DNA of 64,000 nucleotides from Ignatzschineria rhizosphaerae (GTDB lineage Bacteria; Pseudomonadota; Gammaproteobacteria; Cardiobacteriales; Wohlfahrtiimonadaceae): NCBI RefSeq assembly GCF_022655595.1, contig NZ_CP093379.1, positions 616,501 to 680,500 of the forward strand, read 5' to 3'. Shown piece by piece: positions 9,639 to 18,859 of this stretch (position 1 is its first letter; each line of letters starts with the position of its first letter). The notes under the pieces were generated by a model. It saw only the letters and a program-made list of their open reading frames with translations, ran no database searches and was not told where the DNA came from. The position numbers and the translations under genes were made by a program.

Positions 9639-10396
9639 TGGTTGTTGTCGAAAATGTTTCCAAGCTCTTTGGGCAAAGAAAAGTCGTTGATGATGTCTCA
9701 ATTTCAATCCCAAAAAATAAAATTACTTCATTGATCGGACCTAATGGCGCAGGAAAAAGTACCTTATTAGGCATGATGAGCCGGTTGTTAACCCCAGATA
9801 ATGGCAATGTGACAATTGATGGTCTTTCAATTTCTGACTGGAAAGGGGATGATCTGGCGAAGAAGATTTCGATTTTAAAGCAAGCTAACTACCTTAATTT
9901 AAGAATTACCGTGAGAGAGCTCGTGGCTTTTGGTCGTTTTCCTCATAGTAAAGGACGATTAACAGCAGAAGATCAGACCTTTATTGATGAAGCAATTGAG
10001 TATATGGGCCTCTCTTCGATGCAAGATAAATATATTTCAGAGCTCAGTGGTGGTCAAAGACAGTGTGCTTTTATTGCAATGGTTGTTGCGCAAAATACGG
10101 AGATCATCTTTTTAGATGAACCTTTAAATAATCTAGATATGAAGCATTCTGTAGAGATTATGCAAGTGCTTCGTAAGTTAGTAGATGAAAAGAATAAAAC
10201 GATTGTCATCGTGATTCACGATATCAATTTTGCCTCTTGTTACTCAGATCATATTATCTCTCTTAAAAATGGTGCCTTGGTGCATGAAGGTGCAACCGAG
10301 AAGATTATTGATAGTAATATTTTAAGGGATATTTATGATATGGAGATCCCTATTCAGATGATTGATAATCGGAGAATTTGTGTCTATTTCTCATAA
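9638..10396 (+). CDS. Iron-siderophore ABC transporter ATP-binding protein (YclP/VctC/CeuD-like)
   Basis: A 252-residue cytoplasmic ABC ATPase that energises the two permeases. It has every core motif: Walker A GPNGAGKST (about 33-41), Q-loop region ILKQ, signature LSGGQRQ (about 136-142), Walker B IIFLDEP and the switch histidine in IVIHD. Its length is typical of FepC-type subunits. It is the last gene of the Fur-controlled trio. The binding protein follows only after a 327-base gap with its own regulatory region. Confidence 0.94.
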   Translation: MVVVENVSKLFGQRKVVDDVSISIPKNKITSLIGPNGAGKSTLLGMMSRLLTPDNGNVTIDGLSISDWKGDDLAKKISILKQANYLNLRITVRELVAFGRFPHSKGRLTAEDQTFIDEAIEYMGLSSMQDKYISELSGGQRQCAFIAMVVAQNTEIIFLDEPLNNLDMKHSVEIMQVLRKLVDEKNKTIVIVIHDINFASCYSDHIISLKNGALVHEGATEKIIDSNILRDIYDMEIPIQMIDNRRICVYFS

Positions 10397-10723
10397 AAAT
10401 AGATAAAAATAAACTTTATTATCGAGAATCTCATGAATTGGAGATTAATGCTGTTTTTAAGTATTTGATATTTTTATATTAAAAGAGAAGGGGAACATTC
10501 TTTATATCGGTGAGGAAAATATATTGGGTGAATCCCTTTTTTTAAGGTATCCTAATGTGAATGATTCTCAATTTAAAAAAGGATTGAGTATCAAATAGCG
10601 TTTTAGTATTCTTAAAAGTCTTGATAAATCAGGCAATTGATTACAGATTAAATAAGAAATTGAGTTTTAGATCTTTAAAGTATATGAAAATTTTAAGCTT
10701 GGTAAAATTATAAGGAGTTACCG
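10397..10723 (+). promoter_or_regulatory. Intergenic control region before the siderophore-binding lipoprotein, with weak Fur-like site
   Basis: These 327 bases hold no ORF. Around 10558-10576 is tgtgaatgattctcaattt, which resembles a degenerate Fur box (AATGATTCTCA core). A separate iron-regulated promoter would let the binding protein be made in excess over the membrane complex, as is usual for such systems. The match is weak, and I saw no convincing terminator after the ATPase gene. Confidence 0.45.
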
Positions 10724-11710
10724 ATGAAAACAAAAATGTTTAAGAGAGTTGTGATTGCATCTGCATTAGCATTAGTTTTAGCTGCATGTGGTGATGAGAA
10801 AAAAGCAACAACCGAGACATCATCAACAACAAATCAAACAACAGAAACAACACAGCAAGCGGCACCTAAAACCGTCACTATTAAACATGGATCGGGCGAA
10901 ACAGTAGTTCCTTTAAAACCTGAAAAAGTGATCTCATTTGATTTAGGGGCAGTAGATACCTTAGAGAAGATTGATGTTGATATCATCGGTTTACCAAAAG
11001 CAAACCTTCCTAGCTATTTATCGAGTTATAAAGCAGATAAATATGGTGATTTTGGGAGTTTAAAAGAGCCTAACTTTGAAGCAATTCATGCGGCAAAGCC
11101 AGATGTGATTATTATTGCTGCTCGTCAAGCTGCGCTTTATGATCAATTTGCAGAAATTGCCCCTACATTAAACCTCTCTCTTGATGAGAAAAATTACGTT
11201 GAATCAACGGCGAATAATGCAAGAGTGATGGGGAAAATTTTTGATAAAGAAGCACAAGTTGAAGCAGAGATAAAAGCTTTAGAAGATAAAGTTGCAAGCG
11301 TATATGAGCAGACAAGCAATATGCCAGATACAGCGCTTATTCTCCTTGTGAATGATGGTAAAATCAGTGCTTATGGTTCAGGTTCACGTTTTGGAATTAT
11401 CCATGATGCTTTAGGATTTAAATCAGCTGATAAATCAATCCAAGTTTCAACTCATGGTCAAACCGCATCATTTGAATATGTGATGGACTTAAACCCTGAT
11501 TATATCTTTGTGGTAGATCGTAGTGCGGTTGTTGGTAATAGTGAAACATCTGCAAAACAAGTTGTAGAAAATGATCTTGTGAAAAATACCAATGCGTATA
11601 AAAATAACAAAATTATCTATTTAGATCCAAATGTTTGGTATCTCTCAGGTGGCGGACTTAAATCAACTACTCAAATGGTGGATGATGTACAAAATGCCAT
11701 TAATAAATAA
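10724..11710 (+). CDS. Iron-siderophore substrate-binding lipoprotein (YclQ/VctP/CeuE-like)
   Basis: A 328-residue periplasmic binding protein of the helical-backbone (FhuD/BtuF-like) class. The N-terminus is a lipoprotein signal with lipobox LAAC, acylated at Cys22. A Thr/Ser/Gln-rich tether of about 30 residues follows, then a folded domain from about residue 55. Family-type segments include PEKVISFDLGAVDTLEKI, FEAIHAAKPDVIII and the C-terminal NKIIYLDPNVWYLSGGG. It captures the ferric siderophore and hands it to the adjacent permease pair. No TonB-dependent outer-membrane receptor is encoded in this window. The ATG is preceded by AAGGAG at good spacing. Confidence 0.92.
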   Translation: MKTKMFKRVVIASALALVLAACGDEKKATTETSSTTNQTTETTQQAAPKTVTIKHGSGETVVPLKPEKVISFDLGAVDTLEKIDVDIIGLPKANLPSYLSSYKADKYGDFGSLKEPNFEAIHAAKPDVIIIAARQAALYDQFAEIAPTLNLSLDEKNYVESTANNARVMGKIFDKEAQVEAEIKALEDKVASVYEQTSNMPDTALILLVNDGKISAYGSGSRFGIIHDALGFKSADKSIQVSTHGQTASFEYVMDLNPDYIFVVDRSAVVGNSETSAKQVVENDLVKNTNAYKNNKIIYLDPNVWYLSGGGLKSTTQMVDDVQNAINK

Positions 11711-11733
11711 TTATTAGATCAAGATCTTTAATT

Positions 11734-11769
11734 AAAAACGCAGCTTGCTTTATAGGGCTGCGTTTTTTT
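11734..11769 (+). terminator. Intrinsic terminator after the binding-protein gene
   Basis: Stem AAAAACGCAGC (11734-11744) and GCTGCGTTTTT (11757-11767) followed by further Ts. Strong rho-independent terminator. Confidence 0.9.
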
Positions 11770-11940
11770 GTGATCAGACATATAGCCTATTCGGTTTCAG
11801 AAAAATAGCTTTAAAAGTGAAACCGTGTAGTGGTGCCTTAAACTCACTTGTAGGGTGCTAAATAGAAGGGATTCGGCGCTTTTTATAACTAATGTGTCGG
11901 CAATCTGATTCAGTTGCTTTTAAACCGATTTCACTATAAT

Positions 11941-11973
11941 AAAAAAATCCCAGTAAACAATTTACTGGGATTT
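11941..11973 (-). terminator. Intrinsic terminator of argG
   Basis: Perfect 13-bp stem AAATCCCAGTAAA (11945-11957) with TTTACTGGGATTT (11961-11973) and a 3-base loop. On the minus strand it runs into seven Ts. It lies 25 bases past the argG stop. Confidence 0.9.
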
Positions 11974-11997
11974 ATCTATTTCGTTCTCGTTAAAAAA

Positions 11998-13206
11998 TTA
12001 ACGGCGATTTTTACTCGCTGCAATACGTAAACGAAGTGCGTTCAATTTAATGAAGCCACCAGCATCTTTTTGATCGTATGCGCCGCCATCATCTTCAAAT
12101 GTTGCGATATCTTCATCAAAGAGTGAATCATCAGATTTACGGCCGACAATGATCACGTTGCCTTTGTAGAGTTTCACGCGAACAACACCGTTCACAAATT
12201 TTTGTGATTCATCGATCATTGTTTGAAGCATTTCACGCTCAGGACTCCACCAGTAACCGTTATAGATGAGGCTTGCATATTTTGGCATGAGCTCATCTTT
12301 AAGGTGCGCAACTTCACGGTCTAAAGTAATCGACTCAATTGCACGGTGTGCTTTAAGCATAATTGTTCCTGCTGGCGTTTCGTAGCAACCACGTGCTTTC
12401 ATACCAACATAGCGGTTTTCAACGATATCAACACGGCCAATACCATTCGCGCCCGCAAGTTTATTTAGTTGTGCCATCACATTTGCTGGAGATGTATCCA
12501 CACCATCAATCGCAACGATATCACCATGGCGGTAAGTTAACTCAACATAAGTTGCCGCATCTGGTGCTTCTTCAGGAGAAACAGTCCAGCGCCACATGTC
12601 AGCTTCAGGTTCGCTCCATGGGTTTTCTAGTGATAAGCCTTCATAAGAGATATGAAGAAGGTTTGCATCCATTGAGTATGGGGATTTTTTACCACCACGA
12701 TCAATCACGATATTATTTTTCTCAGCGTAATCGAGAAGTTTCTCACGAGACATTAAGTCCCACTCACGCCAAGGAGCGATGACTTTAACGCCTGGTTTAA
12801 GCGCATAAGCACCAAGCTCAAAACGCACCTGGTCGTTCCCTTTACCGGTTGCGCCGTGTGAGATCGCATCAGCGCCTGTTTCGTTAGCGATTTCGATTAA
12901 ACGTTTTGCGATTAATGGGCGAGCGATTGAGGTACCAAGAAGATACTCACCTTCGTAGATTGCGTTAGCGCGGAACATTGGAAAAATAAAGTCACGAGCA
13001 AATTCTTCGCGAAGATCGTCAATATAGATCTCTTTTACGCCGAGCGCTTGTGCTTTCTCGCGTGCTGGTTCAACTTCTTCCCCTTGACCGATATCTGCTG
13101 TAAATGTTACTACTTCGCAATTATATTCGTCTTGTAACCATTTAAGGATTACGGAAGTGTCTAACCCGCCTGAATATGCGAGAACCACTTTATTGATTTT
13201 TTCCAT
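11998..13206 (-). CDS. argG: Argininosuccinate synthase
   Basis: ArgG condenses citrulline and aspartate with ATP to give argininosuccinate, the penultimate step of arginine synthesis. The 402-residue length matches the shorter class of the family (E. coli ArgG is about 447). The N-terminal PP-loop ATP site is [10 protein letters not shown] (residues 9-18). Other family segments are [18 protein letters not shown] (about 115-132), APWREWDL and [14 protein letters not shown]. It is the second gene after trkA on the minus strand with a 32-base gap. A clear AGGAG lies upstream of the ATG. The pairing of an arginine gene with a potassium-uptake gene has no obvious functional logic. Confidence 0.96.
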   Translation of the reverse strand: MEKINKVVLAYSGGLDTSVILKWLQDEYNCEVVTFTADIGQGEEVEPAREKAQALGVKEIYIDDLREEFARDFIFPMFRANAIYEGEYLLGTSIARPLIAKRLIEIANETGADAISHGATGKGNDQVRFELGAYALKPGVKVIAPWREWDLMSREKLLDYAEKNNIVIDRGGKKSPYSMDANLLHISYEGLSLENPWSEPEADMWRWTVSPEEAPDAATYVELTYRHGDIVAIDGVDTSPANVMAQLNKLAGANGIGRVDIVENRYVGMKARGCYETPAGTIMLKAHRAIESITLDREVAHLKDELMPKYASLIYNGYWWSPEREMLQTMIDESQKFVNGVVRVKLYKGNVIIVGRKSDDSLFDEDIATFEDDGGAYDQKDAGGFIKLNALRLRIAASKNRR

Positions 13207-13238
13207 TACAGTCTCCTGTCGACTTTTGGTATGAAAGA

Positions 13239-14618
13239 TTATTTTCTAAGTTCAAAGAGATCTTCCACTTCGGGAATACTCTCTTTATCGGTGATAAATA
13301 AGATTAGATGATCATTCTGTTCAATAAACATGGAGGGCTCAATCTTCATGACTTTTCCTCGGCGAATGAGTCCTGCGACCACAACATTTTCTGGCCAGCG
13401 GATTCCTTCTAAGGATTTTCCAACGATTTTTGAGGTTTCGGCATTCCCGTGGGCAATAATCTCCATTGCTTCTGACTCGCCTGATCTAAGAGAGTATACC
13501 TGAACAATATCTCCTTTTCTAATGTATGTGAGTAGTGTACTTAATGTAACTTGTTGAGGTGAGAAGGCGAGGTCGATATTTGACTCATCTTCGATCATTT
13601 CTAGATAAGAAGAACGGTTAATTAACGACATTGAGAATTTTGCGCCTAAGCGTTTTGCCAGCATTGCTGACATAATATTGGTTTGATCATCATTGGTGAG
13701 CGCACAAAAAAGATCAGTTTTTTCAATATTCTCTTCAAATAAAAGCGCCTCATCTGTGCAATCACCGTGGAGAATCAGGCTTTTGTTAAGTTGTGCGGCT
13801 AAGTGATTAGCACGATCAGCATTCGCTTCAATCAGTTTTACATGGGTAAATGATTCTAATGCTTCAGCAAGTGATGCTCCGATATTTCCGCCGCCGGCAA
13901 TAGTGATGCGCTTTGCTGAGCGCTGTTTTGCTTGAAACTGCTCAATAACTTCACGAGCATCAGAGCGAGCGCAGAGAAAGTAGACCTCATCATCTTCTTC
14001 TAAGATGGTGTTTTCATCAGGAATAAACTCAGAGCCCTCGCGGTAAATGGCAACATAGTTAATATTGAGATGGCGAGTTCGGCGTTTAATTTTAGCAAAT
14101 CGTCTTCCATAGAGTTGTGAGTCCTTTTCAACGCCCATAGAAACGATGAGCGCTTCCCCTTTAGAGAAACGGAGGACATCAAGCGCGCCTGGCAGCTCAA
14201 TGATATTTTTGATGTAGTTTGTAATAAGCGTTTCCGGGCTGATAACAACATCAATATGGAAGGTTGAATCGAGCTTATTGCCAAAAAGATCCCCATGACG
14301 AAGATAATCTTGAGAGCGAACACGCGCTACTTTTAGTTTAATGCCAAAAACGGTATGCGCCACTTGGCAGGCAACGATATTGACTTCATCACTTGATGTG
14401 ACTGCAATAATAACATCCATGCTCTCAGCACCGGCCTCTTTTAAAATCACAGGGGAGGCTGCATTACCGCGAATGGTACGGATATCATAACGTTCTTTAA
14501 GAGATGCAAGCGGCTCATATTGATTATCAATAATTGTAATATCATTTTGCGCTTCTTTTGATAAAACATGCGCAACCGTAGAGCCAACTTGCCCAGCACC
14601 TAAAATCAGAATTTTCAT
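13239..14618 (-). CDS. trkA: Trk system potassium uptake protein TrkA
   Basis: A 459-residue cytoplasmic regulatory subunit of the Trk K+ transporter. It has two tandem RCK (TrkA-N/TrkA-C) units. The first NAD-binding motif is [16 protein letters not shown] (residues 1-16) and the second is [18 protein letters not shown] (about 236-253). TrkA-C domains follow each, with segments such as RRFAKIKRR and [17 protein letters not shown] at the end. It gates a TrkH/TrkG membrane channel that is not in this window. It lies upstream of argG and is probably cotranscribed. Its promoter would lie in the 14619-14745 region, divergent from the mgtE leader. Confidence 0.94.
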   Translation of the reverse strand: MKILILGAGQVGSTVAHVLSKEAQNDITIIDNQYEPLASLKERYDIRTIRGNAASPVILKEAGAESMDVIIAVTSSDEVNIVACQVAHTVFGIKLKVARVRSQDYLRHGDLFGNKLDSTFHIDVVISPETLITNYIKNIIELPGALDVLRFSKGEALIVSMGVEKDSQLYGRRFAKIKRRTRHLNINYVAIYREGSEFIPDENTILEEDDEVYFLCARSDAREVIEQFQAKQRSAKRITIAGGGNIGASLAEALESFTHVKLIEANADRANHLAAQLNKSLILHGDCTDEALLFEENIEKTDLFCALTNDDQTNIMSAMLAKRLGAKFSMSLINRSSYLEMIEDESNIDLAFSPQQVTLSTLLTYIRKGDIVQVYSLRSGESEAMEIIAHGNAETSKIVGKSLEGIRWPENVVVAGLIRRGKVMKIEPSMFIEQNDHLILFITDKESIPEVEDLFELRK

Positions 14619-14744
14619 TACTTGAGTGGACCTTTTTTATAACAGGGCAATAATACCGCAAATAGCATTAAATTTGTACCTTTTTTCATAGCATTATGCG
14701 CTAGATCTAAGATAATAGGTGGTAATTATTTTCAACTGCGCAAA

Positions 14745-14773
14745 TTGCTATCATTGAAGGGTTGTGGTATAAT
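14745..14773 (+). promoter_or_regulatory. Sigma-70 type promoter of the mgtE leader
   Basis: TTGCTA (14745-14750) and a perfect TATAAT (14768-14773) separated by 17 bases, about 100 bases before the M-box. This places the transcription start near 14780 and gives an unusually long leader of about 600 bases before mgtE. Confidence 0.65.
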
Positions 14774-14874
14774 TTTTGCCTTAAATTCCCAGTAGGTCTT
14801 TAATATCATTGCGCTTAATGAAAGGCAATAATTGAGGAGAGTTACTAACTTAGATCATTCAAATCGATAATGAT

Positions 14875-15048
14875 TCCTCGTTAGGTGAGGCTCCTATATG
14901 GTTGTAAGCTGTTGCCCAGAAATGTCGAGAGACACCAATGGGTCAGCAGGAATAATCGAATTAAGGTTATTTCTAATACAGTGAGAATGAATAGTTTAGT
15001 CAATGACTATCGGTTCTAGCCATATAGTGCTAAAGTTTTTACGAAGGA
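14875..15048 (+). promoter_or_regulatory. M-box (ykoK leader) Mg2+ riboswitch
   Basis: The sequence reproduces the conserved M-box core as I know it from the Bacillus ykoK/mgtE leader. Landmarks in order are GTTAGGTGAGGCTCCTATATGG, written here in two parts as GTTAGGTGAGG and CTCCTATATGG; then GCCCAGAAATGTCGAGAGAC, CCAATGGGTCA, and near the 3' end GCCATATAGTGCTAAAG. The closing helix P1 pairs TCCTCGT (14875-14881) with ACGAAGGA (15041-15048) with one bulged A. High Mg2+ should fold this aptamer and lower mgtE expression. The next gene downstream is the Mg2+ channel, which fits. Confidence 0.93.
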
Positions 15049-15205
15049 GGGGCCTTAACCCGTATCTTGCGAGTTCCTCGTTAAGGCGTCGAAAGACTAT
15101 TTCTATTAAGGCAAAGGATATCCTTGATAAATTTAGGCTTTCAGAATACGTTATTGTTGAAGCAGCAATAAGCTAGAAATTAGGGGAGATCATAGGAATT
15201 GAGAC
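15049..15205 (+). promoter_or_regulatory. Expression-platform part of the mgtE leader with an alternative P1 partner
   Basis: TTCCTCGTTA at 15074-15083 is an exact copy of 14874-14883, which contains the 5' strand of M-box helix P1. The P1 3' strand (15041-15048) can therefore pair either with the aptamer or with this downstream copy. A nearby hairpin, GCCTTAAC (15052-15059) with GTTAAGGC (15080-15087), overlaps the copy and would compete with it. A second TTAAGGC lies at 15106-15112. This looks like the switching element; the mechanism is inferred. Confidence 0.6.
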
Positions 15206-15232
15206 CAATCTTTATTTGAAGATTGTTTTTTT
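15206..15232 (+). terminator. Candidate attenuator terminator in the mgtE leader
   Basis: Stem CAATCTT (15206-15212) and AAGATTG (15219-15225) with a 6-base loop, directly followed by seven Ts. It lies between the riboswitch and mgtE, so it could be the regulated terminator. The stem is short and AT-rich. From here to the mgtE start (15233-15391) I see no other feature. Confidence 0.6.
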
Positions 15233-15391
15233 ATGGTGCTCTCATTTATTTCTAAAGATTTTGCGTAATTGGTACATGGTGCAGTATAAATGTACTGAGA
15301 GCTTTAATATTCAAATAGCGTCCTTCAAGCTATAACCTCATTCTAATTTTGTAGATCAGTATCGATCACGCCAAGTCATAGGAGGATGCTT

Positions 15392-16420
15392 ATGGTTCAA
15401 CAGCAAAATGTTAAAAGACCACATGAGTTCGCAGAGGAAACTGTCGGATCTTTAATGGATTTTGATTTTATTTGTGTTCCTGAAACGTATACTGTTGGTG
15501 AGGCATTTAAGTATCTGAGGAAGAATGTTCACGGGAAGGCCAATATTCACTATAGCTACGTGATTGATCCAATGGGCGTGCTTGTTGGGGTATTATCGCT
15601 GCGTGAACTGTTAGGCGCTGATGAAAATAGTATCTTACAAGATATTATGTCTCCTACCTCTTTAAAATTAGATTACAACCTAGACCAAGAAAAAGCGGCC
15701 AAAATATTCCAAGATTCAGATCTTGTAACGTTACCTGTAATTGATAGTAATGGGCGAATGATCGGTGTGCTTCATGTTGATGAAATGATGGATGTTTTAC
15801 AACAAGAAGCGACTGAAGATATTCATAAAATGGCATCGATCTCGGTCGATGATGATGAAGAGGTCAAAGGTCTTTTAGAGTCATCAATGGCTTGGCTTTA
15901 TAAAAAACGTATTGGCTGGTTGGTGATTTTAGTCTTCGTAAACCTCTTGTCAGGCGCTGGGATTGCAAGTTATGAAGAGTTATTGAATGATCATATCTAT
16001 GTGGTGTTTTTCTTACCGCTTTTAATCGCAAGTGGTGGAAATACAGGATCACAATCGACAACGCTTGTTATACGAGCGATGGCGATTGGTGATGTGACAA
16101 TGAAAGATTGGGGTAGGGTGTTCGTTAAAGAAGCATTTGTCTCCTTTGCGCTAGGTTTAACAATGGCAGCAGCGATCGCCGTGATCGGTTATTATCGTGG
16201 TAGTGATTATGGTGCCGGCACTGAAACGGCGATTATTATTGCGTTATCGATGGTGATTGTGGTGATGTTTGGGGGACTTTTAGGGGCGGTGATTCCTTTT
16301 GTCTTTAGACTCTTTAATCTAGACCCAGCCACAGCAAGTACGCCACTAATTACCTCTATCTGTGATATCGCAGGCGTCTTTATCTACCTAGGGATTGCTA
16401 GTATGTTCTTGCAACTATAG
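15392..16420 (+). CDS. mgtE: MgtE-family magnesium channel, short form without the N-terminal domain
   Basis: A Mg2+ channel/transporter of the inner membrane. The first about 25 residues are followed directly by two CBS domains (about 30-150; segments YSYVIDPMGVLVGVLSLRE and LPVIDSNGRMIGVLHVDEM). A connecting helix and five transmembrane helices follow from about residue 170. The pore region shows LIASGGNTGSQSTTLV and, in the last helices, DPATASTPLITSICDIAG, whose Asp residues correspond to the Mg2+ site of MgtE. Typical MgtE proteins have about 450 residues with a superhelical N domain of about 130 residues. That domain is absent here (342 residues). The frame also has an ATG at 15386, but it abuts AGGAGG (15380-15385), so 15392 is the likely start. 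Confidence 0.92.
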   Translation: MVQQQNVKRPHEFAEETVGSLMDFDFICVPETYTVGEAFKYLRKNVHGKANIHYSYVIDPMGVLVGVLSLRELLGADENSILQDIMSPTSLKLDYNLDQEKAAKIFQDSDLVTLPVIDSNGRMIGVLHVDEMMDVLQQEATEDIHKMASISVDDDEEVKGLLESSMAWLYKKRIGWLVILVFVNLLSGAGIASYEELLNDHIYVVFFLPLLIASGGNTGSQSTTLVIRAMAIGDVTMKDWGRVFVKEAFVSFALGLTMAAAIAVIGYYRGSDYGAGTETAIIIALSMVIVVMFGGLLGAVIPFVFRLFNLDPATASTPLITSICDIAGVFIYLGIASMFLQL

Positions 16421-16532
16421 ATTAAATTATCTGCAAAAAGAATTGAGTGAGATTTTGCAGGAATATATCTGCTATGATCGGTGAGTGATATCATCGATCA
16501 TTTTTTTTAAAGAGATAGAAAAGGAGAGGGAA

Positions 16533-17810
16533 GTGGCACAAGAAGACCAATTATTAAAGAGTTTTACTCGCTATTTCTCCATACAAAATCTCTCTGTTGC
16601 ATTATTAGGCTTCTCATCTGGATTGCCGATCTTAATGACGCTATCAACTCTTACTTATTGGCTCTCAACTTTAGGGGTGGAAAAGTCAGCAATAGGGCTT
16701 GCCTCGTTATTAGGTATGCCATATTTACTCAAATTTATTTGGGCGCCATTACTAGATCTATTTCAATTGCCAATTTTACGAAAATTAGGGCGGCGTAAGG
16801 GGTGGATTATCTTCTTTCAGGTGGCAATTGCGCTTATATTTTTAATGTTAGCCATGATTGATCCTAAAGAGTCTCCTTATTTATTGGGGGTATTAATTTT
16901 CTCTTTAGCTTTTGCTTCAGCAAGTCAGGATATAGTGGTCGATGCTTATCGTATTGATGCCCTTGATGAGAAGACGCAAGCATACGGCGCAAGTAGTTAT
17001 CTCTTTATGTATCGCATTGCCATGCTTTTAATGGGGGCTGGCGTTTTAGCGCTATCTGATCTTTATTCTTGGGGATTAATCTTTCAAGGAATTGCCTTTA
17101 TTGTGGCAATCATTACAGTTTTAACCTTATTTATTCCAGAAAAGAAGCAAGAGGAAGCGAAAGATGCTTCTGAAGTTAAGGTATATAGCAATCCTTTTAA
17201 GCGATTTATTGAAGGGTTTGAGCAGTTTTTTAAACGGGATTATGCGCTATTATTCTTGTTATTAGTGGTTTGTTACAAATTACCCGATGCTGTTTCAGGC
17301 GTAATGGCAACCCCGTTTTATCATGAGATGGGGTATAGCGGTACGCAAATTGGCGCCGTTTCAAAAATATATGGTTTAGTTGCAACGCTGTTAGGGGCAT
17401 TTTTGGCAGCTGCGATTATCAATCTACTAGGGCTTTATCGTAGCTTAATAGTTTCGGCAATCTTAATTGGCGTGACTAATTTGGGTTATCTCTTAATCAT
17501 TATGTCGCCAAGTTTAACGATGTTAATGGTGGCATTGAGTGCGGAGAATTTTATTTCAGGTTTCTCAAGTGCCCTCTTTATCATGTTTTTAGGATTACTG
17601 TGTGATCGTAATGCCTCCGCTACGCAATATGCACTGTTAAGTGCATTTGCAACATTTGGGCTGCGCGTATTAGGCGGTGCCTCTGGCTTTATGGTAGAAG
17701 GACTTGGTTGGGCGAACTTCTTTATTTCAACGGCTGTACTTTTTGTGCCAAGTTTAATTTTAATTATTATTTTAAAGCCCCAGATTCAAAAATTGAAAGT
17801 GAGCAATTAA
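16533..17810 (+). CDS. ampG: AmpG-like MFS permease (muropeptide/PAT family)
   Basis: A 425-residue membrane protein with about twelve helices. The N-terminal segment GFSSGLPILMTLSTLTYWLS, followed by GMPYLLKFIWAPLLD, is characteristic of AmpG, which imports anhydro-muropeptides for cell-wall recycling. The segment ASQDIVVDAYRIDAL is another family hallmark. The frame can be extended upstream to 16485. I prefer GTG at 16533, because AAGGAG (16521-16526) sits at ideal spacing and the extra 16 residues are unlike the family. It would fit with the cell-wall amidase elsewhere in the window. The substrate is inferred from family only; related PAT-family members carry other cargo. Confidence 0.82.
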   Translation: MAQEDQLLKSFTRYFSIQNLSVALLGFSSGLPILMTLSTLTYWLSTLGVEKSAIGLASLLGMPYLLKFIWAPLLDLFQLPILRKLGRRKGWIIFFQVAIALIFLMLAMIDPKESPYLLGVLIFSLAFASASQDIVVDAYRIDALDEKTQAYGASSYLFMYRIAMLLMGAGVLALSDLYSWGLIFQGIAFIVAIITVLTLFIPEKKQEEAKDASEVKVYSNPFKRFIEGFEQFFKRDYALLFLLLVVCYKLPDAVSGVMATPFYHEMGYSGTQIGAVSKIYGLVATLLGAFLAAAIINLLGLYRSLIVSAILIGVTNLGYLLIIMSPSLTMLMVALSAENFISGFSSALFIMFLGLLCDRNASATQYALLSAFATFGLRVLGGASGFMVEGLGWANFFISTAVLFVPSLILIIILKPQIQKLKVSN

Positions 17811-17853
17811 TAGAAAAATTGCCTCAATAGCATGAGTGCATCGGTATTTGCTT

Positions 17854-17892
17854 AAAAAGCCATCTAAGAGTTGAGATCTTAGATGGCTTTTT
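17854..17892. terminator. Bidirectional terminator between the AmpG-like gene and the FAH-family gene
   Basis: Stem AAAAAGCCATCTAAGA (17854-17869) with TCTTAGATGGCTTTTT (17877-17892), 16 perfect pairs and a 7-base loop. A/T tails on both sides suit both convergent genes. Confidence 0.88.
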
Positions 17893-17978
17893 AGTTTGAA
17901 TATATCTTTGCAAATAACTACCAGTTGAAAGTATTGGTTGCAAGTATTGAGATAGTTGCCGATATTTTAATGTTTATT

Positions 17979-18641
17979 CTAAATATGGTTAATTGTAAAA
18001 TCTGCAGAGATAAACTCTTCAAGCGTTAAATTGAGCTTATCGCCCGCAGCTAATTGCCCAACCCCTTCTGGCGTTCCGGTATAGATAAGATCGCCTTTTG
18101 AAAGCCCATAAATAGTGGAGAGATAACTAATAATTTCGGCAATCGGATAAAGCATCATTTTAGAATTGCCATCTTGTTTTAAAACGCCATTTTGAGTAAA
18201 GGTAAATTGGATATCTTTAGGATCTTGAATCTTTTCAGTGCTGATAAAGTCACTTACAATTGCTGCTGCCGGAAAGCCTTTACATTTTGTCCAAGGCTCC
18301 CCTTTCTTTTTTATCACATCTTGTAAGTCACGAGCCGTTAAATCAAGCCCAACGCCATAACCACCAATCACGGTAGTTGCTTCCTCAACATTTAAGTTTC
18401 GAGCATCTTGATTGATATAAATGACTAGTTCTGCTTCATAGTGCACAGAATTAGAAAATGCCGGCAAGGTGATAGTATCCCCTTTTTGTGCAAGTGCTGA
18501 TGTGGGTTTTAAAAATACTAAAGGCTCTGTGGGTGTTTCATTGTTGAGTTCTTCAATGTGTTTGGCGTAGTTTCGCCCAATGCAGAAGATATTTTGAATA
18601 GGAAGAGAGGTGTTTTCTAATGTAATGCATGGTTTAGACAT
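17979..18641 (-). CDS. Fumarylacetoacetate hydrolase family protein (YcgM/FAHD1-like)
   Basis: A 220-residue metal-dependent enzyme of the FAH fold. Members act on beta-diketo or 2-oxo acids as acylpyruvase, oxaloacetate decarboxylase or tautomerase. Visible are the N-terminal IFCIGRNYAKHIEEL and the metal ligands in HYEAELV and GYGVGLDLTARDLQ. The lid and active-site region is KGEPWTKCKGFPAAA, and the C-terminal motif is DLIYTGTPEGVGQL. The length equals that of YcgM. It stands alone on the minus strand; AGGAG lies just before the ATG. The substrate cannot be fixed from sequence. Confidence 0.9.
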   Translation of the reverse strand: MSKPCITLENTSLPIQNIFCIGRNYAKHIEELNNETPTEPLVFLKPTSALAQKGDTITLPAFSNSVHYEAELVIYINQDARNLNVEEATTVIGGYGVGLDLTARDLQDVIKKKGEPWTKCKGFPAAAIVSDFISTEKIQDPKDIQFTFTQNGVLKQDGNSKMMLYPIAEIISYLSTIYGLSKGDLIYTGTPEGVGQLAAGDKLNLTLEEFISADFTINHI

Positions 18642-18859
18642 GAATGCTCCTAGGTGATATAGCGGTTAAATTATTCGTTATTATTTTTAATACTGTGATT
18701 GATTTTAGTATAAAGCGATGAATATTCCTACCAGAGGCGTTAATTTGTATTACTTCTCTTTTTTTTAAAATTGGGCGAATAAATCATGGTCTGTTGTTGT
18801 GTTTTTTAACTATTTCAGGAACTATTGAGAATAAGGCATTATTTAAAAAGGATAAATCG

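Noticed and set aside
12363-12782. 139-residue ORF on the plus strand inside argG
   Set aside because: It lies antisense to a fully conserved argG, is His/Ser/Gln-rich without domain character and has no ribosome site.
14875-15048. Leader considered as cobalamin riboswitch or T-box
   Set aside because: No B12-box and no T-box antiterminator sequence; the conserved blocks match the M-box, and the downstream gene is mgtE.
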